Shown here in pieces: positions 55,040 through 63,987 of a stretch of DNA of 64,000 bases. The stretch lies in assembly GCF_914484835.1 (NCBI RefSeq), contig NZ_CAJZAR010000056.1, positions 44,177 through 108,176 of the forward strand. Direction: 5' to 3'. This stretch comes from Paraburkholderia tropica (lineage in GTDB: Bacteria; Pseudomonadota; Gammaproteobacteria; Burkholderiales; Burkholderiaceae). The notes beneath the pieces are model-generated. The model had not been told where the DNA came from. It was given only the letters and a program-made list of their open reading frames with translations, and ran no database searches. Position 1 is the first letter of the stretch. Every line of letters begins with the position of its first letter. Both the position numbers and the translations under genes were made by a program.

Positions 55040-55762
55040 TTAGGAGTTTGCGATGTGCGTGAAAAACGCCCTCGTATCCGCTGGCAGCCCACCAACATCT
55101 TCGACCATATCCATAAGACTACCAAACCTATCCGCATAATATTTTAGCGTCGGGGTATACTCGAAATGCATCGCGGCATGGGCCTCGAGAAACTTTCGTC
55201 CTTGCCTGATGAGATACACCAACTCCCGAACATGCGCCTCCACTACAGAGCCTGACGTCTTCGCATAGCGAACAAATTCCTCGTAGGCTCCCAACAAGGG
55301 AGCTTTGGAATTGGCTCTATGACGCTGTGCCTCCGACTTCATTTGCCTAATCGTGAGATTGATGGAACCGGGCCCCGAAACTACAGAATCGAGGATTCGC
55401 TCTATGTGCGAGTCAATCTCCTTTACAACATGCAGCATTTCATCTCGCGCTCTTTCCTGCCGCATTGCATTAACCTGCTCTTCCGCCGAATTGGTCTGCC
55501 GCTGAAGAAGCTCCAAGGAAATACGAAAATCTGAACCCTGCTTATGGATAGACCAGAGAAGACCTATAAAGGCGAGTAAAGCGAAAACTGGATTGAGCAC
55601 CCCGCCAAAGTAGTCGCCAAATCCAGACCAATCTCCGCGGTCGGTTGAAAGGTGCGTGCCGAACTGAAACACGTATAACGCCACCGTCAAAACTGTTGAT
55701 ACGAGCACAACGACAATTACCGAACCAAAGAATCTTCTATTTATCAAAATAAATCCCGGCAT
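55040..55762 (-). CDS. Two-TM protein resembling putative abortive-infection proteins
   Basis: 240 residues from ATG 55762; a TTG at 55807 would add 15 residues. TM1 at about 11-32 (FFGSVIVVVLVSTVLTVALY). The motif WSGFGDYFGGVLNPVFALLA then leads into TM2 (about 53-71) and a long cytoplasmic helical domain with a coiled coil (QTNSAEEQVNAMRQERARDE). The [LF]GD[YF]FGG-x-LNP signature is common in membrane proteins of defence islands annotated as putative phage abortive infection proteins. Probably a stand-alone membrane-acting defence gene. Confidence 0.68.
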   Translation of the reverse strand: MPGFILINRRFFGSVIVVVLVSTVLTVALYVFQFGTHLSTDRGDWSGFGDYFGGVLNPVFALLAFIGLLWSIHKQGSDFRISLELLQRQTNSAEEQVNAMRQERARDEMLHVVKEIDSHIERILDSVVSGPGSINLTIRQMKSEAQRHRANSKAPLLGAYEEFVRYAKTSGSVVEAHVRELVYLIRQGRKFLEAHAAMHFEYTPTLKYYADRFGSLMDMVEDVGGLPADTRAFFTHIANS

Positions 55763-55872
55763 CGTGAAATTTGATTTGCCAACTTGAACCAATACAGGCG
55801 ACGACAAGTTCGAACCGGAGTCTAACTTGTGTACGCCATTTTCGACTCGCCCCTTACGAGCCCTGACCGTGA

Positions 55873-56085
55873 ATCTTCGGACGCCCTCTACGGGGTGCTA
55901 CTTCCAGATGCGCCGTAATTCCGCCTCGAGCGGTGTGAAGAACGGGGCAAGCTATACCTGCGCCGCTCCTCACGGAGACGCCGTTCGCGGCGCCATGGCA
56001 AGTCAGGCGCCGGCGTGTCTACGCCAGGCTCCACTGCGCGCTCCCGGTCTCGCTTTGCATGCACCAGTCGGTAACCGAGCAAAGC
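55873..56085 (-). pseudogene. Decayed copy of the small gene at 62141-62449
   Basis: Read on the minus strand, it encodes a relative of the gene at 62141-62449: KRDRERAVEPGVDTPAPDLP here versus KRDRERAAGPGVDPPAPDFP there, and LREERRRYSLP versus RTERRRYGLP. A one-base deletion near 55945 breaks the frame, and the Gln codon after IWK is a TAG stop (55898-55900). The 5' third is missing. The two copies share the same orientation and bracket the DUF3800 and NACHT-nuclease genes. Confidence 0.8.
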
Positions 56086-56151
56086 GAACGGTACACAGGG
56101 GCGTGCGACGGGACATAACATATAAACCGCCCACACCGCTCAGCCCGTCGG

Positions 56152-57114
56152 TCAAACGAGTTTCTTCGCTCGAGCACGTATAAAATCAAGAATACGGCTG
56201 TTGGAGTCCACAACCCCATCGAATTTACGTGCGATTGGGAGAAGCGTTTTGGTCGTCCCTCTAAGCTCAGTCGACTGACCTGAAATCGATAGCCAAGGCG
56301 CTTGTTGAATCATGAGAGTAGCGAGCGCTTCACCTACACGTTCGCTGTCGTTCCAATGGCCCTTCAGACTACGTCGCAGGCCACCGGTCAGCAGGTCAAC
56401 AACCTTCAAACCCACCATCGATTTTGAATTCAAGAACTCATAGTGCGCAACCACTTTCGATGGCGAGAAGCCACCTGTCCCACCCTGGCCATGGGCATCA
56501 TAAAAATCTTTTACATTCATCTCTTTTGAAGGCTGCAATACGTATCTGTAGTGGCGCCCTTCGCCCGATAGAGACCTATCCAGATAGAGACCAACGAAGT
56601 CGTCAACCTTGGCCTTCTCATCAACGAACCAGTGGAATTCACGAAGTGTTGCTGGAGAATGCCTAGAAAAGTAACCGACCGCTCCCCAAAGCGCCGCATT
56701 TGTTGCTTCGCAGAGCGCGTTAGCTTGCAGGTAGAGTTGAAGCCGCTTCTCGTTGGCGATACCGACATCGCCTTGGGGCAGACTGCGCTCACATTCTGCA
56801 ATTTTCAGATACTTACCCTTCGCCTCAATCGGCGTATATACAACCGAAGGAACGAACACTCCACCAATATCGGCAAGATTCCGAACGAACTCGATATAGT
56901 ATTCAGGATTGTCAGGGTCAATCAGTGTACTCTTCAGTTCGTCGATTGCTTCTTCGGCGTCGGGTGCGCTGACGTTTCGCTCCAGTAACTCATACGCTTG
57001 CGCGATATCACCCAACTTAGCCTCATCAACGGCATAAGCTCCAATCGTGCTCCAAGGGCGTCTTTCTGCCGGAGCGAAAGTGAATGTACCGGACTCATCG
57101 ATGTAGACGTGCAT
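56152..57114 (-). CDS. DUF3800 domain protein
   Basis: 320 residues. It opens with MHVYIDESGTF, the DUF3800 hallmark (an RNase H-like fold with acidic D6, E7). Further conserved points are FHWFVDEKAKVDDFVGLYLD and EFLNSKSMVGLKVVDLLTGG. DUF3800 genes are frequent in defence islands and mobile elements; biochemical function is unsettled. It lies 338 bases downstream of the large NTPase gene on the same strand and could be cotranscribed. Confidence 0.85.
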   Translation of the reverse strand: MHVYIDESGTFTFAPAERRPWSTIGAYAVDEAKLGDIAQAYELLERNVSAPDAEEAIDELKSTLIDPDNPEYYIEFVRNLADIGGVFVPSVVYTPIEAKGKYLKIAECERSLPQGDVGIANEKRLQLYLQANALCEATNAALWGAVGYFSRHSPATLREFHWFVDEKAKVDDFVGLYLDRSLSGEGRHYRYVLQPSKEMNVKDFYDAHGQGGTGGFSPSKVVAHYEFLNSKSMVGLKVVDLLTGGLRRSLKGHWNDSERVGEALATLMIQQAPWLSISGQSTELRGTTKTLLPIARKFDGVVDSNSRILDFIRARAKKLV

Positions 57115-57452
57115 TTTCTCTCACTATTGAATCGCTTTTTACGTTAAATCAACGCTAACCCCCAGCGCTTACTCCTCGTCAGCCACGTCGTCAGGATTGT
57201 CCCGTCCTTTCGCATGCCCTGAGTAGGCTTCGACCGCGCCAAGCCTGAGCAGACCAGCGCCGAGGTCGTCTTCTTGTTGAGTGTGAATGTGCAATAAACC
57301 GGCATTGCCGTTATCTCCCGCAGCCATTCGATGCACCACGCATCACACGCCCGTTGGGGCGAGCCGTATCGTACAAGAAATTCGGGCAGCACCACGCGGC
57401 AATGCATTCGGTTTGTGTGGTGAGGCGCGCCTATGCCTCACGCCACTTACAT
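57115..57452. other. Spacer between NTPase and DUF3800 genes, about 340 bases
   Basis: No supported gene. A minus-strand frame (57144-57407) is open but lacks an SD and any motif. No terminator hairpin was identified after the NTPase gene. Confidence 0.4.
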
Positions 57453-60400
57453 TCATCGTTCTCTTGGGTCAGAGAAGTCAAATCCCACGACAGACAGTCC
57501 GTGGATGTTGTCTGGATACTGCGCCGCCAACTCGCTCGCTCTAGCTTGAAGAATCGAAATGACCTCAGCGAAATTGATGAGCTTCCTATCAGCCGGCCGC
57601 TGCCATCTACGCGTCGGCTCCGTATTGCCGACAACATAGATGCCAAACTTGACGCCTTCGGCTCTCAGATATTGCCCAACAAGCTGGATTTCCAGCCTTT
57701 CCAGAAGCTGCTCAATGGTCCAACCAAGGTTCGCAAGCTTTACTTCAACCGGAACGGCGTTCAATCCGGGAATTTCGATGCGAAGGTCTGGACGCTGGTT
57801 CAGGTCTATCGTTGATTCCTGAGTGACTGAAAACCAGCTCAAGGACCGGCCGTCAAGATGCCGCTTCAAGAAGCCTTGGAAGGCTACTTCCTTGTCACCA
57901 GAGCGAACCTGCAATCGGTCCGTCGCATTCTCGGAGCGCTCCACATGGGCTTGGATGTCCACGATGAGTCGCTTCGCGAGCTGATACAGCTGATAGTTGG
58001 AGCGAGGCTTGTGTCGGTAGTGCTCGCCGAACGAACGAACATCTTCCGGGAGCCAAGCGGTCGGGTCCGCTTGCTTGCCGTTTCTCTCGTCCTGTATGTT
58101 CCGAATCCAACCATCGTAGTCAGGCAAGATTTTATCGTCGAGAAAGCGACGGAGCACGCTGTCGCACTCAGCCGAGTCTGAGGTGCGAAGCACTTCCCAC
58201 AATCTACCTCGGAAGTCCTGCGCATCGTCTCGAGCGTCAGGTGAATACACTCCTCCATCTGTCCGGTCAATATCATCTTCCCGGCGCACATACCGACACA
58301 CCAAGGGTAGCAGGCTACCCAAAGACGTTGGAGACAGATATGAGGCGCGCCCTAGGTTTAAATCGCCACCGAAGCGCCCCCCCAACCTTGCGCTAAGCGA
58401 GATGACCAAATTGTCAGCCTCTTCTTGCACAATGCAGTCCGCGAGAACGGATTCGAGATATGCAATCGCCGGTAACGCATCTAACTTTAGCCACATGCCC
58501 ATCCACGTCAACCAACGCGCTTGACCTAGCTCGTATTGCTTCACTCGCGTCGATGCGAGGCCGGCGAGTTCATCATAGTATGAGTCGCCAGCTCTCACCA
58601 ATGTCGTTGTAGCTTGCTTTAAAACATCGTTGTGCAGCGGGTCAGCAATCGACAGGATGCGCCAGACAGCGTTGGCCGATGCCTGCGTTGGCGACTTCGC
58701 AGAAGCCAACTTGGCAGTAACCTCATGCACAAGTGGTCGGTCAGCGGCATATTTGAATTCGGCATCGATGGCTGGAGACAGTGCATCAGCTACCTCGCGA
58801 GGAAACGCCAAAGCGAGAGATTCAAACCAGTCTGGCAAGCCGTTAAGTTCGCTGCAGGCGTACCTCACTGCACGCGTGACATCAGCGTTGCCAAAGTCCT
58901 TGAGAGTGAGGCGACCCGCTTCCCATTCCGATTGAAGCGCAATCAGGCCAAAGCTAGCCCGTACGTCCATAGAATTTGGTACTTTTCGCTCTGAGGGAAG
59001 TTCCGGAGAAAACGTCAACCACGTGCTAAAACAGCCCGCTTCTGCTGCGGCCGCGAACGTGCGCCCCCATTTGGCGCGCACTTTCTCCCAAGCCGCCACC
59101 CCATATTTACTCGAACTTCCATCCTGCATTACCTCAAGCAAATATTTGAGGCCATACACATATTTTCCCGACTTAATTTTTCGGAGATGGGTCCACAACA
59201 AACGCTTCCGTTGCACGCCGTCTCGCCAGTGCTTGAATCGCCATTGTTGCATTGTTCTCCAGTGGGCATCGAAAAGACGTTGACGTATGTACTTGTCATA
59301 TCGCTTATTGAACGGTGCCGTCACTCTGTACTTCAGATGCGTCAACACCAGTGGACGGATGTCACGGCGAGCGAACGTCCGACGTAGCTTCCAAGCTATC
59401 GCGGGAAGTGATTTACCTGTCGCCCACGAGAGCGAGAGCGCAACCTCAATAGCCACCTTTCTATCGCGCTCCTCTGTCGCGTCAATGCTGTCAGAAATCA
59501 ACCAATCCAAATCGACATAGCTCAAGCGGAGAACACTGTGATACGGGTTAAGCCTATGCGCCAGCGGCTCTTTGTCCTGACTCGCACGAAATTGAGCGAC
59601 GCGCCGCCAAAAGATGGCTCGGCGAAGTTCAGGGCTGCTTCGCAGTACGTTTCTTATTGCCTCAAGCTGTGGCCTCTCGCCAGAGTTATCTGGCTGTTCC
59701 AGCATAATCCTACGTTCAACCAGCAGGACTGCGTCAAAAATGATGTTCACTTCCGTATCTGCGTATCGTGGCTTTCTTAGAGCAGCGGCCAGCAACGGCA
59801 CAATTAACTCCGAGACCCAGTAGTACTGCTCGGAAACGCGCAACGAATTGATGGTTGGCGGATTCGCCAACATAGCAACAATTCCTCTCAGAAAAGGCAT
59901 TACGTTTTCGTCGTCGAGTGCCTCTACCAAGCTAGACTTAACTGAGTTCAGAAACTCTATTTCATGGCGCCTGACGGACGCAGTTCGTTGAAGAAGCTCG
60001 AGAGCACCTTCAACGGAGAGGCATGTCGGGAAAAGCGTCTCAAACAGATAACCGAGTGTCTTGTTGTCGATGGCTGCGACTCGCGGATAGCATTCAGCAA
60101 GGCTACGTTTATGCGCCCCTGTTCCAGCATCTCGAACAGCAAGAACAGAATATCGACGTATGTCCTCTGAAGTGGTCGCGAGTTCAAACAATGCAATGAC
60201 GCTCCCGACGCACTCTGTCAGCTTTCCCTCCATGATTATGAATAGCAACCGCGCCTTCAGCCCGTCGGATACTTCACTGTCGAGCAGGTAGGTAGATATG
60301 TCCGTAGCAAGTTCGGAGTCCGCAATCCGGGCAAGAGACTCGAGGTCTACTTCGATTGGAACGTATTCGCGGCTGTGGTACTTTTGCACTATGGCCGCAA

Positions 60401-61769
60401 GGACCCGCTTACGATATTCAATCGGTAAGGCCGCTGGGTCACCCCATTGGAGATGAATTTCTGGCGCTGTCGCCAACAAGAGATTCTCCAGCAAAGGACG
60501 CCATGACGAGGCATCGCGCTTTACCAACCATGGCGCAACGGGCCTCATCGAAGCACGTAGCGTAATTGCGCCATTGGAACTCGCGAAAAGCAGTTCCTGC
60601 AGGGATTCGAATGAGCAGTTGTGCTGCATCAACCCCTCAATCCAAGATGCGGCGAGGTACTCAACGTGTGAGCGATGGTGAAAAGAAAGTGCACCGCGGC
60701 TTTCTGAATCGAATAATGCTCGGTCGAGCAACGCCCGTCTCTGAAGCGACGTCCAATCGCTCGGCAGCACAAGTTCGGCAGCGAGGTAGCTCTGGCCAGA
60801 AATATGAGCATCATCGGGTACGGCGAACTTAAGATTCTTGCAAAGCACTGCAGCAGCCGCGAGATATTCAGCTCCCGCCCTTGCCCGCTCCGCGGTCAAT
60901 GGGTCGCCACGCTCCTTGCTGGAGACCTCGGCAAGTAGCTTGCGAACCATATACTCAGTCAACGCAGTCAGGCCACCCAGCTCCCGTTTGTCCTTCCAGT
61001 AGTCATACAAATTAACTACATCGAGAGGGCGACCAGCAAAGGGCCATGCGTTGTGTTCATTTAGTGCCTCGATAAATTTCTCTGCATCCTGCACGCCTCT
61101 GTTCTCGGCGAAGGTACGTACCTGGATTGGAGCGAGCGGCAGTATTGTGGCAATAAGAATGTCTTCAGGCGCTGCGTCCGGCTTTTCAGGCGGCGCCACA
61201 AACCGCTCTCTTATCGCTTCACGGTCTGTATGCGGGCGCCACTCACTAATCCTTGAACTGACTATCAACCGTGCTCGAAATCGAGCAGGCCCGAGCGTGT
61301 TGCCAAGTCGGTCCAGCGCAGCAATGAAGTCATCGTCGCGCTTCAACTTTGACTCGTCGACCGCATCAAGCAAGAAAAGTGCTGCGTTATTCGATTTCTT
61401 CCATTGCTCGAGCCTCTCCAATTCCGCGTCTGACAGAATGGTCTTTACGTCCTCGGTGACCAATTGTTCGAGCCGCAAAAAAAAGCTCTCTGGGTGGCGC
61501 CGACGGAGCGCACGCAGCTCTTCTGTTTTTCCACTGCCGGGCTCCCCCAGTACGACGACTAGGCGGTGACCGAGCAGGCCCTCCCAATCGAACGTTCTAT
61601 AGCCGCGAGTGTGTGCCGAAAGATAACTCTGATTCGCAATGTCATCAATTGGCTCTTCGTCGTGGTAACGCTGAAACCTCCGACCGAGTTCGACGAAGCC
61701 GCCTGGATGCTTTTCAGCAATCTCCAGCGATGCGGTATTTGATGAAATAAACGATACCTTTGTGCCCAA
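57453..61769 (-). CDS. NACHT-like STAND NTPase with C-terminal PD-(D/E)XK-like nuclease motif
   Basis: 1438 residues. After a short N-terminal part comes a NACHT-type NTPase: Walker A VVVLGEPGSGKTEEL (75-82), Walker B ALFLLDAVDES (Asp135, Asp138, Glu139), sensor LIVSSRISEW (169-177), and a winged-helix end LSFHHRSHVEYLAASWI, the equivalent of the F-Q-E-Y-L-A-A motif. About 800 residues of helical repeat follow, suited to ligand sensing. The C-terminus has RPDLRIE (Asp1328) and VPVEVKLAN (Glu1342, Lys1344), spaced as in PD-(D/E)XK nucleases. STAND sensors with nuclease effectors act in anti-phage immunity. Start TTG 61769 (GGGGG upstream) is uncertain. Confidence 0.85.
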   Translation of the reverse strand: MGTKVSFISSNTASLEIAEKHPGGFVELGRRFQRYHDEEPIDDIANQSYLSAHTRGYRTFDWEGLLGHRLVVVLGEPGSGKTEELRALRRRHPESFFLRLEQLVTEDVKTILSDAELERLEQWKKSNNAALFLLDAVDESKLKRDDDFIAALDRLGNTLGPARFRARLIVSSRISEWRPHTDREAIRERFVAPPEKPDAAPEDILIATILPLAPIQVRTFAENRGVQDAEKFIEALNEHNAWPFAGRPLDVVNLYDYWKDKRELGGLTALTEYMVRKLLAEVSSKERGDPLTAERARAGAEYLAAAAVLCKNLKFAVPDDAHISGQSYLAAELVLPSDWTSLQRRALLDRALFDSESRGALSFHHRSHVEYLAASWIEGLMQHNCSFESLQELLFASSNGAITLRASMRPVAPWLVKRDASSWRPLLENLLLATAPEIHLQWGDPAALPIEYRKRVLAAIVQKYHSREYVPIEVDLESLARIADSELATDISTYLLDSEVSDGLKARLLFIIMEGKLTECVGSVIALFELATTSEDIRRYSVLAVRDAGTGAHKRSLAECYPRVAAIDNKTLGYLFETLFPTCLSVEGALELLQRTASVRRHEIEFLNSVKSSLVEALDDENVMPFLRGIVAMLANPPTINSLRVSEQYYWVSELIVPLLAAALRKPRYADTEVNIIFDAVLLVERRIMLEQPDNSGERPQLEAIRNVLRSSPELRRAIFWRRVAQFRASQDKEPLAHRLNPYHSVLRLSYVDLDWLISDSIDATEERDRKVAIEVALSLSWATGKSLPAIAWKLRRTFARRDIRPLVLTHLKYRVTAPFNKRYDKYIRQRLFDAHWRTMQQWRFKHWRDGVQRKRLLWTHLRKIKSGKYVYGLKYLLEVMQDGSSSKYGVAAWEKVRAKWGRTFAAAAEAGCFSTWLTFSPELPSERKVPNSMDVRASFGLIALQSEWEAGRLTLKDFGNADVTRAVRYACSELNGLPDWFESLALAFPREVADALSPAIDAEFKYAADRPLVHEVTAKLASAKSPTQASANAVWRILSIADPLHNDVLKQATTTLVRAGDSYYDELAGLASTRVKQYELGQARWLTWMGMWLKLDALPAIAYLESVLADCIVQEEADNLVISLSARLGGRFGGDLNLGRASYLSPTSLGSLLPLVCRYVRREDDIDRTDGGVYSPDARDDAQDFRGRLWEVLRTSDSAECDSVLRRFLDDKILPDYDGWIRNIQDERNGKQADPTAWLPEDVRSFGEHYRHKPRSNYQLYQLAKRLIVDIQAHVERSENATDRLQVRSGDKEVAFQGFLKRHLDGRSLSWFSVTQESTIDLNQRPDLRIEIPGLNAVPVEVKLANLGWTIEQLLERLEIQLVGQYLRAEGVKFGIYVVGNTEPTRRWQRPADRKLINFAEVISILQARASELAAQYPDNIHGLSVVGFDFSDPRER

Positions 61770-61987
61770 AGTGCCCCCGGAATTTTGGCTTCTTTTCGGA
61801 TTTCACGATTCAGTGTCGCGCCGTCGTCGATACAACACTTCCGCTACCCGACACTTATCAAAGCGCGACTGCGACGCAGACCATTTGTCAAATTGGAGCA
61901 GGAAAGGTAGTGACGGCTGATTATGCTTTTCGCATCTGACGCGACTAGGTATATGCTCAAGTCCTGAAAGCGTGATGATAGCGCTCA

Positions 61988-62128
61988 TCAACGCCGTCGC
62001 TGCCATGTGATTGGTCCGATTCTCTGCAATTCCTGCATCCGCCGGCGCCTTAAGCGCCCCATTGACCGACGAGCATCGTCGATGGTGGCGTGCTCCTTCT
62101 GCAAGTACCAGTAACCTTCGGCAGCCAT
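61988..62128 (-). CDS. Small basic protein following the 62141-62449 gene
   Basis: 46 residues (MAAEGYWYLQKEHATIDDAR ... GRLRRRRMQELQRIGPITWQ), ATG 62128 with GGAGG two bases upstream, 12 bases after the preceding stop. It reads as a compact helical, Arg-rich peptide. The operon-like spacing with the upstream gene supports it, but it is short and the SD spacing is tight. Confidence 0.45.
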   Translation of the reverse strand: MAAEGYWYLQKEHATIDDARRSMGRLRRRRMQELQRIGPITWQRRR

Positions 62129-62140
62129 CGCCTCCAGTTC

Positions 62141-62449
62141 CTAGATTGCGTAGTGCCCGCACTGCACTTCGAGTGCGAGTCGGCGAACGTCATCCTCTGG
62201 GTGCTGCTTCCAGATGCGTCGTAACTCTGCGTCAAGTCGCGTGAAAAACGGTGGCAGCCCATACCTGCGTCGCTCGGTACGCTGCTTTCGCTCTCGGGTC
62301 CACGGGAAGTCAGGCGCCGGCGGGTCGACGCCGGGCCCCGCAGCACGCTCCCGGTCTCGTTTCGTATGCTCGAGCCGGTACACGCACGTCTCGTAGGCGT
62401 ACCAGTCCGACCGGGCTTCTTCGTCTGTGAGCCATATCGGCGTGGGCAC
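62141..62449 (-). CDS. Small hypothetical protein with a paralogous relic in the island
   Basis: 102 residues from GTG 62449. Notable runs: WLTDEEARSDWYAYETCVYR, KRDRERAAGPGVDPPAPDFP, ERRRYGLPPFFTRLDAELRR. It has no known domain; it is rich in Arg and aromatic residues. The frame stays open and protein-like upstream of the GTG (KWAVWDEVQARFV) but without a standard start, so the gene may be 5'-truncated or begin at a rare codon. A decayed copy lies at 55873-56085. It is divergent from the SOS-controlled SRAP gene. Confidence 0.6.
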   Translation of the reverse strand: MPTPIWLTDEEARSDWYAYETCVYRLEHTKRDRERAAGPGVDPPAPDFPWTRERKQRTERRRYGLPPFFTRLDAELRRIWKQHPEDDVRRLALEVQCGHYAI

Positions 62450-62532
62450 AAACCGGGCTTGAACCTCGTCCCAGACTGCCCACTTCTGCCCACTTGTATT
62501 CCCAAACCGGCTCCATGACTGACAAACAATAC

Positions 62533-62548
62533 TGTATGGATGTACAGT
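62533..62548. promoter_or_regulatory. LexA-binding site (SOS box)
   Basis: ctgtatggatgtacag matches CTG-N10-CAG exactly and is flanked by ta/ta. It lies 124 bases upstream of the SRAP gene and also upstream of the divergent small gene, so both may be DNA-damage inducible. Confidence 0.82.
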
Positions 62549-62671
62549 ATAGCCAGGGGTGCTGGGTGGCCGTCAAGATGGTCGACTCAAACAGAGCCAC
62601 TCCGCATCGCGCTCTTGGTTGCCACAAGGCCCTTCTCCCATACTCGCGGGCACCCTTGCACGGAGGGACAG

Positions 62672-63355
62672 ATGTGTACGAACTACGCGGCCGCGCGGCG
62701 CGCCCAGCTATTTCGCCATTTCGGGATTGAGCCGCCCGACAGCCCGTGGCGCGACGAGGTCTACAAGGACTATCCAGCCCCGATTATTCGACGCGCAGGA
62801 GATGCCACACACGCGGACGTCGCGACGTTCGGCATGGTTCCGCGCAAGCACATTCCACCTGGCGTGCGGGTCGTCGACACGATGAATGCGCGCGCAGAGA
62901 CCGTCGGCGAGATGCGCAGCTTTAGCGGAGCATGGAAACGCCAGCAGCTATGCCTCGTGCCCTGCGATGCCTTTTACGAGCCAAACTACGAGAACGGTAA
63001 AGCCGTTCGCTGGCGCATCAACATGGCTAGCGGCGAACCGTTTGCCATCGCCGGACTCTGGCGAGAATGGAACGAATGCCAAGATGACAAGGCGCTCTCG
63101 TTCACGATGCTGACCGTCAACTCGAGCGAGCATCCGCTCATGCGGCGCTTCCACAAGCCTGGCGATGAGAAGCGCTCGGTCGTTATCGTGCGGCCCGCCG
63201 ACTACGAGAACTGGCTTACCAGTCGCACCATGGACGAAGCCCGCTCCTGTCCCAATCTCTTACCCGCCGACCTGATGCATGCTGAAGCGTGCCCCGCTCC
63301 GCCTCGCGTACAGAAGAGCTACGCGGCGGCCCCGAAGGAGGACGCAGAGAAATGA
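62672..63355 (+). CDS. SOS response-associated peptidase-family (SRAP/YedK/HMCES-like) protein
   Basis: 227 residues; ATG 62672 follows GGAGGG. Met-Cys start (Cys2 forms the DNA-protein crosslink with abasic sites after Met removal), MNARAET (Asn72, Glu76), CDAFYEP (Glu103) and the later SEHPLMRRFHKP segment are all SRAP hallmarks. It protects single-stranded DNA at abasic sites. A LexA box upstream indicates SOS control. Its stop overlaps the next ATG (ATGA), so the downstream gene is coupled. Confidence 0.93.
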   Translation: MCTNYAAARRAQLFRHFGIEPPDSPWRDEVYKDYPAPIIRRAGDATHADVATFGMVPRKHIPPGVRVVDTMNARAETVGEMRSFSGAWKRQQLCLVPCDAFYEPNYENGKAVRWRINMASGEPFAIAGLWREWNECQDDKALSFTMLTVNSSEHPLMRRFHKPGDEKRSVVIVRPADYENWLTSRTMDEARSCPNLLPADLMHAEACPAPPRVQKSYAAAPKEDAEK

Positions 63356-63711
63356 GCAAGCTAGATGATGAAACCAGAGCAGAGTTGCTCACGTTCCTCG
63401 TTGTCGGGCAGCTCTTCGCATTTGCTCGCAGTGGCGAGTGGTTGCGAACCGACCATCTCATTGAATCAGCGCAAATCTGGCTAAGTTCAAACGGTGCTAT
63501 GTGCGATTGGCTTGAACGTGCTCGGCTCGTCGAAGCATGCCGTGTGGTCGCGGTGGAGGCATTGGATATGCCGTTTCCACAGCTTGAGTCCGACCTCGTG
63601 CAGTTGTTCAATTTGAATGGTGGCTGGTTTCTCGATTACCGACAACCGGCTGTCCAGCAGGTGCATGCGCTCAGTGTTTTGCATCTTTCTCGGAGCGCCA
63701 ACCTCGCATAA
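63352..63711 (+). CDS. Hypothetical protein coupled to the SRAP gene
   Basis: 119 residues; ATG 63352 overlaps the SRAP stop. Helical, with conserved-looking Trp/Leu-rich stretches (SAQIWLSSNGAMCDWLERAR; LVQLFNLNGGWFLDYRQPAV). No motif recognised. Coupling to a DNA-damage gene suggests a repair-related or regulatory partner. Confidence 0.65.
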   Translation: MSKLDDETRAELLTFLVVGQLFAFARSGEWLRTDHLIESAQIWLSSNGAMCDWLERARLVEACRVVAVEALDMPFPQLESDLVQLFNLNGGWFLDYRQPAVQQVHALSVLHLSRSANLA

Positions 63712-63807
63712 GTGCAAACCGGAACGTAAAAATAGTTGTACCCGAGTTGTACATCATGGTCCCGGCGGGAGCTATGCCCTCTCCCTACCCGAACGTTGTT
63801 CACCACC

Positions 63808-63987
63808 ATGATTGAAGTCGCGGAAGAAGAAATTGCTGCTCGGGAGCTGCGCAGTGCTGCTTACCACGAGGCTGGCCACAAGGTCCTGTACGAACAGTTC
63901 GGCGGCGCAGGCGACGCCTTCGTATGGCGCAACGACAGCGGAGACCCAGAGGAGCGAGCGTGGTTCGGGCAGTTCCGAACTTGTTGA
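63808..63987 (+). CDS. Short HEAGH-motif protein, possibly truncated
   Basis: 59 residues from ATG 63808. RSAAYHEAGHKVLYEQFGG contains an HExxH zinc-protease motif as in FtsH-like (M41) proteins. The frame stops at TGA 63985-63987 soon after (WFGQFRTC). It may be a natural mini-protein or a gene broken near its end; the window ends 13 bases later, so this cannot be resolved. Confidence 0.5.
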   Translation: MIEVAEEEIAARELRSAAYHEAGHKVLYEQFGGAGDAFVWRNDSGDPEERAWFGQFRTC

